Translations under genes and position numbers: made by a program
Part shown: in pieces, positions 27,837-37,919 of the stretch
Layout: every line of letters starts with the position of its first letter
Numbering within the stretch: the stretch's first letter is position 1
The notes under the pieces: model-generated
Seen by the model: only the letters and a program-made list of their open reading frames with translations
Told to the model about the DNA's origin: nothing
Databases searched by the model: none
DNA from: Wenjunlia tyrosinilytica
Lineage (GTDB): Bacteria; Actinomycetota; Actinomycetes; Streptomycetales; Streptomycetaceae
Length of the DNA stretch: 64,000 nt
Reading direction: 5' to 3'
Assembly: GCF_014646055.1 (NCBI RefSeq)
Contig: NZ_BMMS01000004.1
Coordinates: forward strand, 186,001 to 250,000

Positions 27837-27999
27837 GAGGAGGCGGGGAGTCTCGACGGAAACGTTTCTTCTGGCGTGCGAACCACTGGGCGCAAGGGCC
27901 GGTGGGTGGAAGACCACCGGGTGGAGAGGCCACTGGGTGCAGGGGCCACCGGATGGAAATCGAATGGCCGCAGTCACCCGTTCGGCCTACCGTTCGACC

Positions 28000-28650
28000 A
28001 TGGCGCTTCTTCTCTCCGTGAACATCGGCCACCCCCGTCCGAACCCGTGGAAGAAGACCCTGACCACGGGCATCGACAAACGCCCGGTCGAGGGCCCGGT
28101 GGCGGTGGGCGCCCCCGGGCCCAGAGGTACGGGCGCGGTGGGGCTCGCCGGCGACCGCGTCCACGACGTGGAGCACCACGGCGGCGACGACCAGGCGGTC
28201 TACGCGTACGCGCGCGAGGACCTCGACGACTGGGCCCGCGAGCTGGACCGGGCGCTGCCGGGCGGCGTGTTCGGCGAGAACCTCACGACGACGGGCCTCG
28301 ACGTCAACGGCGCTCTGGTGGGCGAGCGCTGGCGGATCGGCGCGGATGTGCTGCTGGAGGTGTCGGCCCCGCGGATCCCCTGCGGGACGTTCCGCGGCTG
28401 GATGGACGAGACCGGCTGGGCCAAGCGCTTCACCGACCGCGCTCTGCCCGGCGCCTATCTGCGGGTCGTCGAACCGGGTGAGATCGCGGCCGGCGACGAG
28501 ATCACCGTGGTGGAGCGGCCGGACCACGGCGTGACCATCGCGCTGACATTCCGCGCGCTGATGGGCGAGCGGGACCTCCTCCCGGAGCTGCTGAAGGCGG
28601 ACGCACTCCCCGAGGGAACCAAGGCGGGGATCAGACGGAAGCTGGGCTGA
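28000..28650 (+). CDS. MOSC domain protein
   Basis: 216-aa stand-alone MOSC domain protein (molybdenum-cofactor sulfurase C-terminal fold), of the YiiM type. It has LLSVNIGHPRPNPWKKT, GLAGDRVHDVEHHGGDDQAVYAYAREDLDDW, the conserved Cys in RIPCGTFRGWMDE, and VFGENLTTTGLDV. Such proteins act with molybdenum cofactor or as 6-N-hydroxylaminopurine resistance factors; the specific role here is unknown. ATG at 28000 is favoured by family N-termini, though no clear ribosome site is visible, and ATG at 27964 is possible. Short G/C-rich imperfect repeats (GGGTGCAGGGGCCACC type) lie at 27886-27957. Confidence 0.85.
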   Translation: MALLLSVNIGHPRPNPWKKTLTTGIDKRPVEGPVAVGAPGPRGTGAVGLAGDRVHDVEHHGGDDQAVYAYAREDLDDWARELDRALPGGVFGENLTTTGLDVNGALVGERWRIGADVLLEVSAPRIPCGTFRGWMDETGWAKRFTDRALPGAYLRVVEPGEIAAGDEITVVERPDHGVTIALTFRALMGERDLLPELLKADALPEGTKAGIRRKLG

Positions 28651-28751
28651 GGCCCCGAAAGGGCGGCGCCGATCCCGCCCGGCCGATCCCGGCCGACGCC
28701 GCCGAGCGGCGCCCGGGAGGCCCCGGACACACGACGCCTGGACACACGCGA

Positions 28752-28789
28752 GAGGCCCGGCTCCCCTGCGGCGAGGGGAGCCGGGCCTC
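28752..28789. terminator. Bidirectional terminator
   Basis: A perfect 16-bp stem (28752-28767 with 28774-28789, loop GCGGCG) lies between the converging MOSC and groEL genes. Confidence 0.85.
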
Positions 28790-28841
28790 CTGCGGCTGTA
28801 CGGCCGCGACGACCCGGGGCGACCTGGACGGCCGCCGGGGG

Positions 28842-30497
<1,656 letters not shown>

Positions 30498-30593
30498 CTA
30501 ACTGTCGCCCGCGTGCGTCCGCCCCGGGCCCCGTCAGGCTGACTCGGGCTCCGGGGCGGTTGCGGCAGGCTGTTGCAACAGGCTGCGGGTTGA

Positions 30594-30902
30594 CTACTTC
30601 TCGACGATCGCGAGGACGTCGCGAGCCGAGAGGACGAGGTACTCCTCGCCGTGGTACTTCACCTCGGTGCCGCCGTACTTGCTGTACAGGACAACGTCGC
30701 CGACGGAAACGTCGAGCGGCAGGCGGTTGCCGTCCTCGAACCGGCCCGGACCGACAGCCAGGACGACGCCCTCCTGGGGCTTCTCCTTGGCCGTGTCCGG
30801 AATGACCAGGCCCGAGGCCGTGGTCTGCTCGGCGTCGAGCGGCTGGACCACGATGCGGTCCTCGAGCGGCTTGATGGCAACCTTGGTGCTGGCGGTCGTC
30901 AC
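30594..30902 (-). CDS. groES: Co-chaperonin GroES
   Basis: 102-aa 10-kDa co-chaperonin that caps the GroEL cavity. It has [20 protein letters not shown], the [11 protein letters not shown] motif and [15 protein letters not shown] near the C-terminus. GTG at 30902 is preceded by a strong GGGGGAGG site. It is the first gene of groES-groEL1. The 5' leader of about 129 nt contains one CIRCE element at the predicted transcription start. Confidence 0.97.
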   Translation of the reverse strand: MTTASTKVAIKPLEDRIVVQPLDAEQTTASGLVIPDTAKEKPQEGVVLAVGPGRFEDGNRLPLDVSVGDVVLYSKYGGTEVKYHGEEYLVLSARDVLAIVEK

Positions 30903-31005
30903 GATCCGACCTCCCCCTTCGGAGATCTCACGGGAGTGTGTCTGTGGTGGCGACCTGGTAGGCCCGTCGTCGCGGGTGCCGGACCTGCCCCGTCGCTTGT
31001 TGGTG

Positions 31006-31032
31006 CTGGCACCCTCGGGGTGAGAGTGCCAA
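31006..31032. promoter_or_regulatory. CIRCE operator 2 (imperfect)
   Basis: CTGGCACCC-N9-GAGTGCCAA is an imperfect CIRCE dyad with the diagnostic 9-nt spacer. It overlaps the predicted groES transcription start. HrcA is the expected repressor; hrcA is not in this window. Confidence 0.75.
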
Positions 31033-31037
31033 TGCTG

Positions 31038-31067
31038 ACACTAGGCCGGTCGTTAGCACTCAGTCAA
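31038..31067 (-). promoter_or_regulatory. groES-groEL1 promoter
   Basis: On the minus strand, TTGACT (31067-31062) and TAGTGT (31043-31038) are 18 nt apart, a housekeeping-type promoter. It sits between and overlaps the two CIRCE operators. Confidence 0.75.
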
Positions 31068-31079
31068 CTAGAGTGCCAA
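31053..31079. promoter_or_regulatory. CIRCE operator 1
   Basis: TTAGCACTC-N9-GAGTGCCAA matches the CIRCE consensus at all but one or two positions. It covers the -35 region of the groES promoter, so HrcA binding would block polymerase. Confidence 0.92.
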
Positions 31080-31124
31080 TGTCGTGGCGATCACGAGCCA
31101 ATTGCAGCTAGTCGTACAGCGGTG

Positions 31125-32243
31125 CTACAGGTAGTCCTCGAGCCTGCCGACGGCGAATCCCTGCTCGGCGATGGCGCCCAGGACCACGCGGGCCATGTCG
31201 TTCATCGTCCCGTCCCACTCGGCCGGGCCCCGGAAATGGGTGAGGATGATGTCACCCGGACGCAGCCGTCGGTTCTCCTCCTGCCAGTCGATGCGGTCCG
31301 CCCACGCCTCCAGCCCCCACATCACGACGACCTCGATGCCGCAGGCCTTGGCGGCGCGCAGCGTCTTGCGGTCGAAGTTGCCGTAGGGCGGGCGGAACAG
31401 GCGCGGGGTGACTCCGAGTTCGCGCCGGAGGTTCTCCTGCTGGCGGCAGATCTCCTGGCGCTGCCTGCGGTAGGAGAGCTCCTCCAGGTCGGGGTGCGTG
31501 ATGGTGTGGTTGTGGACTCCGTCACCGAGTCGCTGAAGGCGGCGGAAGTAGCCGTAGTCGTTCTTGGCCTCGTCGTGGGTGAGGAAGGCACTGACCGGCA
31601 CCTGGAGGTCGCGCAGCAGGGACAGGAACTTCCGGTCCTTCTCGGTCCCGTCGTCGATGGTCAGGAAGACGACTCTGTCCTTGGTCCCGACGCGCCCGAC
31701 CACCGGGGGCAGCCCCGGGCCGCCGGCCTTGCCCGCGATGTTCTCGACGGCGGGCTTCACGGCGGGCGGGAAGGGGGCGAGCCGGACGGGCCTGTCCAGG
31801 CCCCAGTGGCGGAACGCGGTGAGGCGCCGGGCGTAGGCCGACAGGGTGAGCGTGCGCTCCCTCGACGCCGCGGACGGCGGGGGGCCGTGGGGCGCCGCCT
31901 GGGGAGCGGCCGCCGCGTTCGGGCCGAGCGGGGCGGAGGGCGCCGAGACGTCCGAGTGGCCCGAGGTGAGGAACGCCGGTGTGGCCAGGTGCGGGCCGGC
32001 CGGCACCGGGGGCCGCGCGGGCGCGGCGCCGTCGTCGGGCGGGGCGGGCGGAGGGGCCGCCGCCGACAGCCGGATCATCCCCTCCGGCACGGACGCGGCG
32101 GAGGCGGCCGTCCGGGAGTCGCGGGAGCGCTGGACACCGGCCAGTTGCAGCGAGGCGCACGTCGCGGCGAGCGCGACGGCGACGGCGAGTGATCTCCGAG
32201 TTGTCCGCCAAGCACTACGTCCCGATTGTCGGATTAGATCCAT
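31125..32243 (-). CDS. Secreted or membrane-anchored polysaccharide deacetylase
   Basis: 372-aa NodB-homology deacetylase. The N-terminus MDLIRQSGRSAWRTTRRS is followed by the hydrophobic LAVAVALAATCASLQLAG, a signal or anchor segment. A Pro/Ala-rich linker of about 100 residues leads to the catalytic domain. This shows VVFLTIDDGTEKD (general base and metal Asp), NHTITHPDLEEL (metal His pair), FRPPYGNFDRKTL and GDIILTHFRG. It likely removes N-acetyl groups from cell-wall glycan or similar polymer outside the membrane. ATG at 32243 has only a weak ribosome site. It is divergent from the methyltransferase gene. Confidence 0.9.
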   Translation of the reverse strand: MDLIRQSGRSAWRTTRRSLAVAVALAATCASLQLAGVQRSRDSRTAASAASVPEGMIRLSAAAPPPAPPDDGAAPARPPVPAGPHLATPAFLTSGHSDVSAPSAPLGPNAAAAPQAAPHGPPPSAASRERTLTLSAYARRLTAFRHWGLDRPVRLAPFPPAVKPAVENIAGKAGGPGLPPVVGRVGTKDRVVFLTIDDGTEKDRKFLSLLRDLQVPVSAFLTHDEAKNDYGYFRRLQRLGDGVHNHTITHPDLEELSYRRQRQEICRQQENLRRELGVTPRLFRPPYGNFDRKTLRAAKACGIEVVVMWGLEAWADRIDWQEENRRLRPGDIILTHFRGPAEWDGTMNDMARVVLGAIAEQGFAVGRLEDYL

Positions 32244-32437
32244 AACGGGATGCTGCCTGCTCCCCCTTGCCCTCCCCGGACGGCGCCCCGATGTGTCCAC
32301 CGCTAGGGCTAAGGCGCCCCCGGGGCGGGGCGGGCCCAGGGCGGGCGGGCCGCCCCGGCGGGGCGACCGGGCCCCTTCAGGAGGCGACCGCACGGCCGTC
32401 GGCAGGGCCATCGGGGCGCCTTCGGCACAATGGCGCG

Positions 32438-33601
32438 GTGGAAGAAGCGACGATCAGCGCGCTGCTGGCGGACGAAGGCCAGCGGCTTCTCTCCGAGCTG
32501 CGCGACTACGAGCAGGGGCGGGAGCTGGCGCTGGCCACGAGGCTGCGGCGCGACCATCCGCCGGAGCTGGTCTCGGCGGCGCTGGCGCAGGCCCGGCTGC
32601 GGCAGCGGGCGAAGGCGAAGTTCGGCGAGGAGGCCGAGCGGATGTACTTCACCCCCGACGGCGTCGAGCAGGCCACCAGGGCGTCGGTCGCGGTGTACCG
32701 GGCGGGCCGCTTCGCCGGGCTCGGGGTCCGGCGGCTGGCCGACCTGTGCTGCGGAATCGGCGGCGACGCGATCGGGCTGGCGCGGGCGGGTGTCGAGGTG
32801 CTGGCCGTGGACCGCTCCCCGGTGACCTGCGCGGTGGCGCGGGCGAACGCCGGGGCGCTCGGCCTCGCCGACCGGATCGAGGTGCGGTGCGCCGACGTCG
32901 CCGATGTGGACGTCTCGGGATTCGACGCCGTGTTCGTCGACCCGGCCCGGCGCGGCGCCAGGGGCCGCGTCTTCGACCCGGAGGCGTACTCGCCGCCGCT
33001 GTCCTGGGCGGTCGAGGCGGCCCGCGAGGCCCGGGTCGCCGCGCTGAAGGTCGCCCCGGGCATCCCCCACGAGGCGGTCCCCGAGGGCGCCGAGGCGGAG
33101 TGGGTCTCGGACCGGGGGGATGTGAAGGAGGCCGTGCTGTGGTTCGGCGCGGGCGACGGGGTACGGGCCACGCTCCTGCCGGACGGCCACACGCTCGCCG
33201 GGGCGGGCCTTCCCGACCCGCCGGTGGGTCCGGTGGACCGCTACCTGTACGAGCCGGACGGCGCGGTCATCCGCGCCCACCTGGTGGCGGAGGTCGCCCA
33301 ACGGGTCCGCGGAACGCTGATCGACCCCACCATCGCGTATGTGACGGCGCCCGAACGGGTGGCGACGCCGTATGCCCAGGCGTACGAGATCACCGATGTG
33401 CTCCCGTTCAACCTCAAGCGGCTCAAGGCCCTGCTGCGGCAGCGGGCGGTGGGCACCGTGGTGATCAAGAAGCGCGGCTCGGCCGTGGAGCCGGAGGAGT
33501 TGCGCAGACGGCTGAAGCCGGAGGGGCCCAACTCGGTGACGGTCTTCCTCACCCGCGTCGCCGGGGCCCCGAGCATGCTGCTTGGGCACCCGGCGACGTG
33601 A
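32438..33601 (+). CDS. Class I SAM-dependent methyltransferase with THUMP-like C-terminal domain
   Basis: 387-aa protein. The SAM-binding motif I is LADLCCGIGGDAIGLARAG, then VLAVDRSPVTCAVARANA, and the motif IV-like AVFVDPARRGARGR resembles RNA or DNA base methyltransferases. The C-terminal segment (ITDVLPFNLKRLKALLRQ, VIKKRGSAVEPEELRRRL) fits the THUMP-like domain attached to this family, suggesting an RNA substrate. GTG at 32438 begins the conserved EEATISALLADEGQRLL. It is a single gene, divergent from the deacetylase. The substrate is not known. Confidence 0.87.
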   Translation: MEEATISALLADEGQRLLSELRDYEQGRELALATRLRRDHPPELVSAALAQARLRQRAKAKFGEEAERMYFTPDGVEQATRASVAVYRAGRFAGLGVRRLADLCCGIGGDAIGLARAGVEVLAVDRSPVTCAVARANAGALGLADRIEVRCADVADVDVSGFDAVFVDPARRGARGRVFDPEAYSPPLSWAVEAAREARVAALKVAPGIPHEAVPEGAEAEWVSDRGDVKEAVLWFGAGDGVRATLLPDGHTLAGAGLPDPPVGPVDRYLYEPDGAVIRAHLVAEVAQRVRGTLIDPTIAYVTAPERVATPYAQAYEITDVLPFNLKRLKALLRQRAVGTVVIKKRGSAVEPEELRRRLKPEGPNSVTVFLTRVAGAPSMLLGHPAT

Positions 33602-33668
33602 GGGCCGGTACCGGGCCCGAGAGCCGCCACCGGCATCGGAGCCGGTGCCGACCGGGTGGGAGCCGGTG

Positions 33669-34150
33669 TCAGCGGCTGGCCGTCCTCTGCGAGGACGGGT
33701 CCGGGCTCGGAGCCCGGCGCTCGCGGGCCGGCTGGGCGGCGGAGTGGGCCTGAGCGGGCAGGTCGCCGTTGTGGTACGGGACGTAGGTGAACATCCGGCT
33801 GTTGGCGCTGATGGCCGTACCGGCGTCGTTGAGCGCGCCGGGCGGGACCGCGCCGTTGCCTCCGAACGCCGCCACGAAGTTCAGACCCGCCGCCTCACGG
33901 CGCGGGAAGGTCCTGTCGGCGCCGGACAGGGACGTGGCGCCGGTCCACAGCAGCGGGCCGTAGGTGGCCGTGGCCGAGGAGGCCGAGACGCCTGCGCGCC
34001 GGCTGCGGGTGCCGGCCGGCGCCGCCGCGCCGGGGGCGCCCCCCACCAGAACCTGGCGAGGGAGACAGCCGTCCCCTCATGGCTGCCACTGGTGATCGGG
34101 TAGTAGTACCCGCTCGAGGGCCAGTGCGGCAGCGAGGCTGGGGACTCGCC
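33669..34150 (-). pseudogene. Decayed gene fragment with a frameshift
   Basis: Coding-like codon bias continues on the minus strand through two frames. From 34150 down to about 34060 the frame reads SLPHWPSSGYYYPITSGS then HEGTAVSLARFWW. From about 34050 to the stop at 33669 a different frame reads ATYGPLLWTGATSLSGADR ... NSRMFTYVPYHNGDLPAQA. The first part has no start codon and follows directly, in frame, after the stop of the 34151-34408 gene. The two parts look like one protein broken by a frameshift and missing its N-terminus. The family is not recognised. Confidence 0.45.
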
Positions 34151-34408
34151 TCAGTCGGTGCGGACCGATGCGAAGCGCCAGCGGTGCGGGGGACGGGCCA
34201 GCAGATCGGCCGGGGGCTCGGGGAGTTCGGGCAGCGGCGCGTCGAAGTCCGCGTCCCACCAGGTAATGGCGAGCACGCGGTCCCCGGGGGCGGTGAACAG
34301 CTCCGAGCGCAGGGGCCGCTCGGGCAGTTCCTGGGCCCCCGCCCACTCCAGGAGGTCCGCGCCTCGGCCGTCGGCGGCACGGGCCTCCCACATCAGGGCG
34401 ACGGTCAT
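34151..34408 (-). CDS. Small conserved protein after tsaD
   Basis: 85-aa acidic protein of unrecognised function ([20 protein letters not shown] ... [23 protein letters not shown] ... [10 protein letters not shown]). The beta-strand-like [14 protein letters not shown] and the pattern ITWWD suggest a small ferredoxin-fold monooxygenase-like (ABM) protein, but this is weak. ATG at 34408 overlaps the tsaD stop codon in ATGA, so it is translationally coupled as the last gene of tsaB-rimI-tsaD. Confidence 0.75.
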   Translation of the reverse strand: MTVALMWEARAADGRGADLLEWAGAQELPERPLRSELFTAPGDRVLAITWWDADFDAPLPELPEPPADLLARPPHRWRFASVRTD

Positions 34409-35580
34409 GAGTAGAGGTTCTCGCCGCTGAGCTCGTGCGCATGGTCGTGGCTGTGGCCGCCCGTGCCATGGGCGCGGCCCCCGTGGCCGGGCACGTGACC
34501 GGGGCCGCTTGGGCCGCTTCCACCGTGCGCGTGCGCGGGGTCCGGCACCGAGATCTCCGTCACCGGGAGGGAGGAGTCGGCGGGCAGGTCGAGCGCCGAG
34601 GGGGCACGGCCGCGGGCGACCATCTCCGCGCCGAGGGCGGCCACCATGGCCCCGTTGTCCGTGCAGAGCTTGGGCCGGGGCACCCGCAGGGTGATGCCCC
34701 TGTCCTCGCACCGCTGTGCGGCGAGGGCCCGCAGGCGGGAGTTGGCCGCCACCCCTCCGCCGATCATCAGATGGTCGACGCCGTTGTCCTTGCAGGCGCG
34801 GACGGCCTTGCGGGTCAGCACATCGACCACGGCCTCCTGGAACGACGCGGCGACATCCGCCACCGGCACATCCTCCCCCGCGCGCTGCCTGGCCTCGACC
34901 CAGCGGGCCACCGCGGTCTTCAGCCCCGAGAACGAGAAGTCGTAGAGGGGATCCCGTCCGCCGGTCAGGCCGCGGGGGAACGCGATGGCGGCGGGGTCGC
35001 CGTCGCGGGCCTGCCGGTCGATGGCCGGGCCGCCGGGGAAGCCGAGGCCCAGCACGCGGGCCACCTTGTCGAACGCCTCGCCCGCCGCGTCGTCGATCGT
35101 GGCCCCCAGCGGGCGCACGTCCGAGGTGATGTCGGGCGCGAGGAGCAGGGAGGAGTGGCCGCCGGAGACGAGCAGCGCCATCGTCGGTTCGGGCAGCGCG
35201 CCGTGCTCGAGCTGGTCCACGCAGATGTGGGAGGCGAGGTGGTTCACGCCGTAGAGCGGCTTGCCCAGCGCGTAGGCGTACGCCTTGGCGGCGGCGACGC
35301 CCACGAGCAGCGCTCCGGCGAGCCCGGGACCGGCGGTGACCGCCACCCCGTCGAGGTCCGACGCCTTGATCCCGGCGTCCTTCAGCGCCCGCTGGATGGT
35401 GGGCACCATCGCTTCGAGGTGGGCCCGGCTGGCGACCTCCGGCACGACCCCGCCGAAACGGGCGTGCTCGTCCACGCTGGAGGCGATGGCGTCCGCGAGC
35501 AGGGTGTGGCCGCGCACGATGCCCACGCCGGTCTCGTCGCAGGAGGTCTCGATGCCGAGGACCAGGGGTTCGTCAGCCAT
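34405..35580 (-). CDS. tsaD: tRNA N6-adenosine threonylcarbamoyltransferase
   Basis: 391-aa ASKHA-fold enzyme that transfers threonylcarbamoyl to A37 of ANN-decoding tRNAs, working with TsaB and TsaE. It has [15 protein letters not shown], the metal-binding HxxxH in [23 protein letters not shown] and the C-terminal [12 protein letters not shown]. The last about 50 residues are a family-atypical Gly/His-rich tail ([19 protein letters not shown] ... [11 protein letters not shown]). Start ATG overlaps the rimI stop by 8 nt. Confidence 0.96.
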   Translation of the reverse strand: MADEPLVLGIETSCDETGVGIVRGHTLLADAIASSVDEHARFGGVVPEVASRAHLEAMVPTIQRALKDAGIKASDLDGVAVTAGPGLAGALLVGVAAAKAYAYALGKPLYGVNHLASHICVDQLEHGALPEPTMALLVSGGHSSLLLAPDITSDVRPLGATIDDAAGEAFDKVARVLGLGFPGGPAIDRQARDGDPAAIAFPRGLTGGRDPLYDFSFSGLKTAVARWVEARQRAGEDVPVADVAASFQEAVVDVLTRKAVRACKDNGVDHLMIGGGVAANSRLRALAAQRCEDRGITLRVPRPKLCTDNGAMVAALGAEMVARGRAPSALDLPADSSLPVTEISVPDPAHAHGGSGPSGPGHVPGHGGRAHGTGGHSHDHAHELSGENLYS

Positions 35581-36154
35581 GAGTGGTTCCTTGTACGGGG
35601 CCTTGTACGGGGCCTTCTGCGGGGCCGTCGATGGGGCCGTGCGGGGGGCTCGCGGAGGGGTCGGTCAGGCGCATGACGAGGGCGTCGACGTTACCGGGCT
35701 GGTAGTAGCCGCGCCGGATGCCGACGGGCTCGAAGCCGAACCGCTCGTAGAGCCGCTGGGCCCGGGTGTTGTCGACGCGCACCTCGAGGAGCACGTCCGC
35801 GCACTCGAACGCGGTGGCCTGGCGGAGCAGGTCGGACAGCAGCCGGGCGCCGAGCCCGCTGCCCCACTGGTCGCGGGCGACGGCGATGGTCTGCACATCC
35901 CCCTCCCCGGCCACGGCCATCAGGCCCGCGTAGCCGACGAGCCTTCCGTCGAGCTCGGCGACGACGTAGTAGCGGGTGGCGCGGGGGTGCCGGGTCTCGG
36001 CGAGCTCGGACCAGAACATGCCCTTGGACCAGGCGTCCGCGGGGAACAGCTCGTGTTCGAGGTCCAGCACGGGCGCTATGTCCCACCAGCGCATCTCACG
36101 CAGGATCGCGCCGGACGGCTGGGCCGGGGCGGAGGAGGCGGACGGGGCGGTCAC
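35573..36154 (-). CDS. rimI: Ribosomal protein S18-alanine N-acetyltransferase
   Basis: 193-aa GNAT acetyltransferase placed between tsaB and tsaD, the classic position of RimI. The acetyl-CoA site is [19 protein letters not shown], followed by [28 protein letters not shown]. The substrate is inferred from family and context. GTG at 36154 overlaps the tsaB stop (GTGA). The C-terminus has a repetitive [17 protein letters not shown] tail that looks like an in-frame repeat expansion (matching DNA repeats at 35590-35635). Confidence 0.9.
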   Translation of the reverse strand: MTAPSASSAPAQPSGAILREMRWWDIAPVLDLEHELFPADAWSKGMFWSELAETRHPRATRYYVVAELDGRLVGYAGLMAVAGEGDVQTIAVARDQWGSGLGARLLSDLLRQATAFECADVLLEVRVDNTRAQRLYERFGFEPVGIRRGYYQPGNVDALVMRLTDPSASPPHGPIDGPAEGPVQGPVQGTTHG

Positions 36155-36810
36155 CGCGGCAGGACCGCCTTGTAGCCGGCCGGGACCTTGGCGTCGGGCC
36201 GGCGCAGGTAGAGCGGGCGCGGGGGCAGCAACTCCCCACCCGCCGCCAGCCGCACGGCGGCCAGGCGGGCGAGGGCGGCGGCCGACGGGTGCTCGGGGGC
36301 ACCCTCGATCACCTCGGGGAACGTCTCGGGGTAGAGCAGGGCTCCTGCGCCGGCGGCGGGCAGTCCGGCGACCTGGTCGGCGATGTCGTCCGGCCGGTCC
36401 ACGCAGGGCTCGCCGACCCGTGTCGTCGCGTTGTCGTAGCGCGCCCAGTAGACCTCTTTGCGGCGGGCGTCGGTGGCCACGGTGAACGGGCCCTCGCGGC
36501 CGGTGGCATGGGCGATCCCGTCGAGGCTGCACAGGCCGTGGACGGGCAGGCCGAGCGCGTCGCCGAACGACAGGGCGGTCACCAGTCCCACGCGCAGCCC
36601 CGTGTAGGGGCCGGGTCCGACCCCGACGACGAGGTCGGTCACCCGGTCGAGCCGGGTTCCCGCCTCGGCCAGCACCCGGTCGACGGCGGGCAGGAGCAGC
36701 TCGCCGTGGCGGCGCGCGTCCACCTCGGTCGATTCCGCGACGACGTCCTCCCCGTCGTGCAGGGCGGCGGTGACGGCGGGGGTGGAGGTGTCGAAAGCGA
36801 GCAGCAGCAC
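36151..36810 (-). CDS. tsaB: tRNA threonylcarbamoyladenosine synthesis protein TsaB
   Basis: 219-aa inactive ASKHA homologue that partners TsaD in t6A synthesis. The N-terminus MLLLAFDTSTPAVTAALHDG and the signature VVGVGPGPYTGLRVGLVTA are diagnostic, with HGLCSLDGIAHA following. It is the first gene of tsaB-rimI-tsaD-(34151-34408), with all junctions overlapping. tsaE lies about 1.1 kb upstream on the same strand, across a divergent gene. Confidence 0.95.
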   Translation of the reverse strand: MLLLAFDTSTPAVTAALHDGEDVVAESTEVDARRHGELLLPAVDRVLAEAGTRLDRVTDLVVGVGPGPYTGLRVGLVTALSFGDALGLPVHGLCSLDGIAHATGREGPFTVATDARRKEVYWARYDNATTRVGEPCVDRPDDIADQVAGLPAAGAGALLYPETFPEVIEGAPEHPSAAALARLAAVRLAAGGELLPPRPLYLRRPDAKVPAGYKAVLPR

Positions 36811-36945
36811 GCCGACAAGCCTACGGCTCTCCGATGGCGGCGCTCACCGCTGTGGCGCGTGACGAGTGGCACGATAAGGAGCATTGAGAACAAAGGCGAC
36901 ATCTGTCGCACCGAACATCCGGCGGCGGTCAACGGGAGGCCCGGG

Positions 36946-37512
36946 GTGGCAAGGATGAGTTCCGGGGCCGCGGTGGGCTGGATCACGGCGGGGGCGCTCG
37001 GCCTCCTGTGGGTGCTGGCCGCGCAGGCGTCGGACAGCGCGGCGGGGCCGTCCGCGGGGGCCCTGCCGGGATCGGTGAGCGCTCCGCCCGCGGAGGCCAT
37101 GAAGCGGCCCGGCCGCCCCGCCGAGAGCCACCCCGCCCTCCCCGACGCCTCGGGCACGGGCCCCCGCGTGGTGTACGGCATCTCCGCCCGGCGGGTCTGG
37201 CTGGTCAGGGAGGGCGCCGAGGTCGCCCGCACCTTCCGGGTGAAGCCGGGCACGGTGGACCCGATCCCCGGCGAGTACGCGGTGCGCACCCGCTCGAACA
37301 CCGCGGTGGGCTCGGACGGCGTCCCGGTGGAACACGTGGTGCGCTTCGCCGTCCTGGGTGAAACGGTGATCGGCTTCAGCGCGGCGGTGGGCGACCCGAA
37401 GCCGCCCAGGACCGAGGCCCGCCGCACGGGCGGCATCAGACAGGCCAGGCCGGACGGCGAAGCGATGTGGCGCTTCGCGGGCATCGGCGTCAAGGTCGTG
37501 GTGGTGCCGTAG
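36946..37512 (+). CDS. L,D-transpeptidase-like protein with lost catalytic motif
   Basis: 188-aa membrane-anchored protein. An N-terminal hydrophobic segment (AAVGWITAGALGLLWVLAAQA) leads to a Pro/Ala linker and then a YkuD-like beta domain (VVYGISARRVWLVREGAEVARTF ... DPIPGEYAVRTRSNTAVG). The place where active enzymes have SHGCIRM reads RTGGIRQARPDGEAMWRFA, so both the catalytic Cys and its preceding His are absent. GTG at 36946 follows GGGAGG; ATG at 36955 is the alternative. It is divergent from tsaB. A binding or regulatory role in the cell wall is plausible. Confidence 0.8.
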   Translation: MARMSSGAAVGWITAGALGLLWVLAAQASDSAAGPSAGALPGSVSAPPAEAMKRPGRPAESHPALPDASGTGPRVVYGISARRVWLVREGAEVARTFRVKPGTVDPIPGEYAVRTRSNTAVGSDGVPVEHVVRFAVLGETVIGFSAAVGDPKPPRTEARRTGGIRQARPDGEAMWRFAGIGVKVVVVP

Positions 37513-37608
37513 GGGCGGCGGCCCAAGGCGGCGGATTCGGCGTGCCGGGCGCGGCGGGGACGCGTTGGCACCCGCCTGTCCGCCCGGGCGGGAATTCCCC
37601 CGAACGGG

Positions 37609-37806
37609 TTAGGCGGCGTCCCGGCTTTCGCCGTGGGCGGCTTCGTCGGCGGTTTCGTCGGCGGCTTGGGCGGGTGCTTCGGCGGGGGCCTCCGGGGCGG
37701 GAGGTGGGGTGGAGACCGCTTCGGCGGCGGCTCGGGCGGCCAGTAGTGCTCGCACCGACGGGGTCGCCTCGGCGCCGGACGCGTCCGGTGTGCTCTCGGC
37801 GGACAT
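37609..37806 (-). CDS. Small Ala/Glu/Pro-rich protein
   Basis: 65-aa protein, MSAESTPDASGAEATPSVRA then LLAARAAAEAVSTPPPAPEAPAEAP and an acidic tail. It has no recognised domain. A perfect AGGAGG lies 6 nt before the ATG at 37806, and codon bias is coding-like, so it is very probably translated. It follows tsaE by 113 nt and converges with the L,D-transpeptidase-like gene. Its low-complexity composition suggests a disordered protein. Confidence 0.7.
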   Translation of the reverse strand: MSAESTPDASGAEATPSVRALLAARAAAEAVSTPPPAPEAPAEAPAQAADETADEAAHGESRDAA

Positions 37807-37919
37807 GACGCCTCCTGGCAGACGCAGACATGGTTAGGCACCCCTAACCAGGACTTCCATCTGACCATGCCGGGGGTGCCGCGCGCAACATCTTGCCGAC
37901 ACCGCGTCGGAACGTGTCC

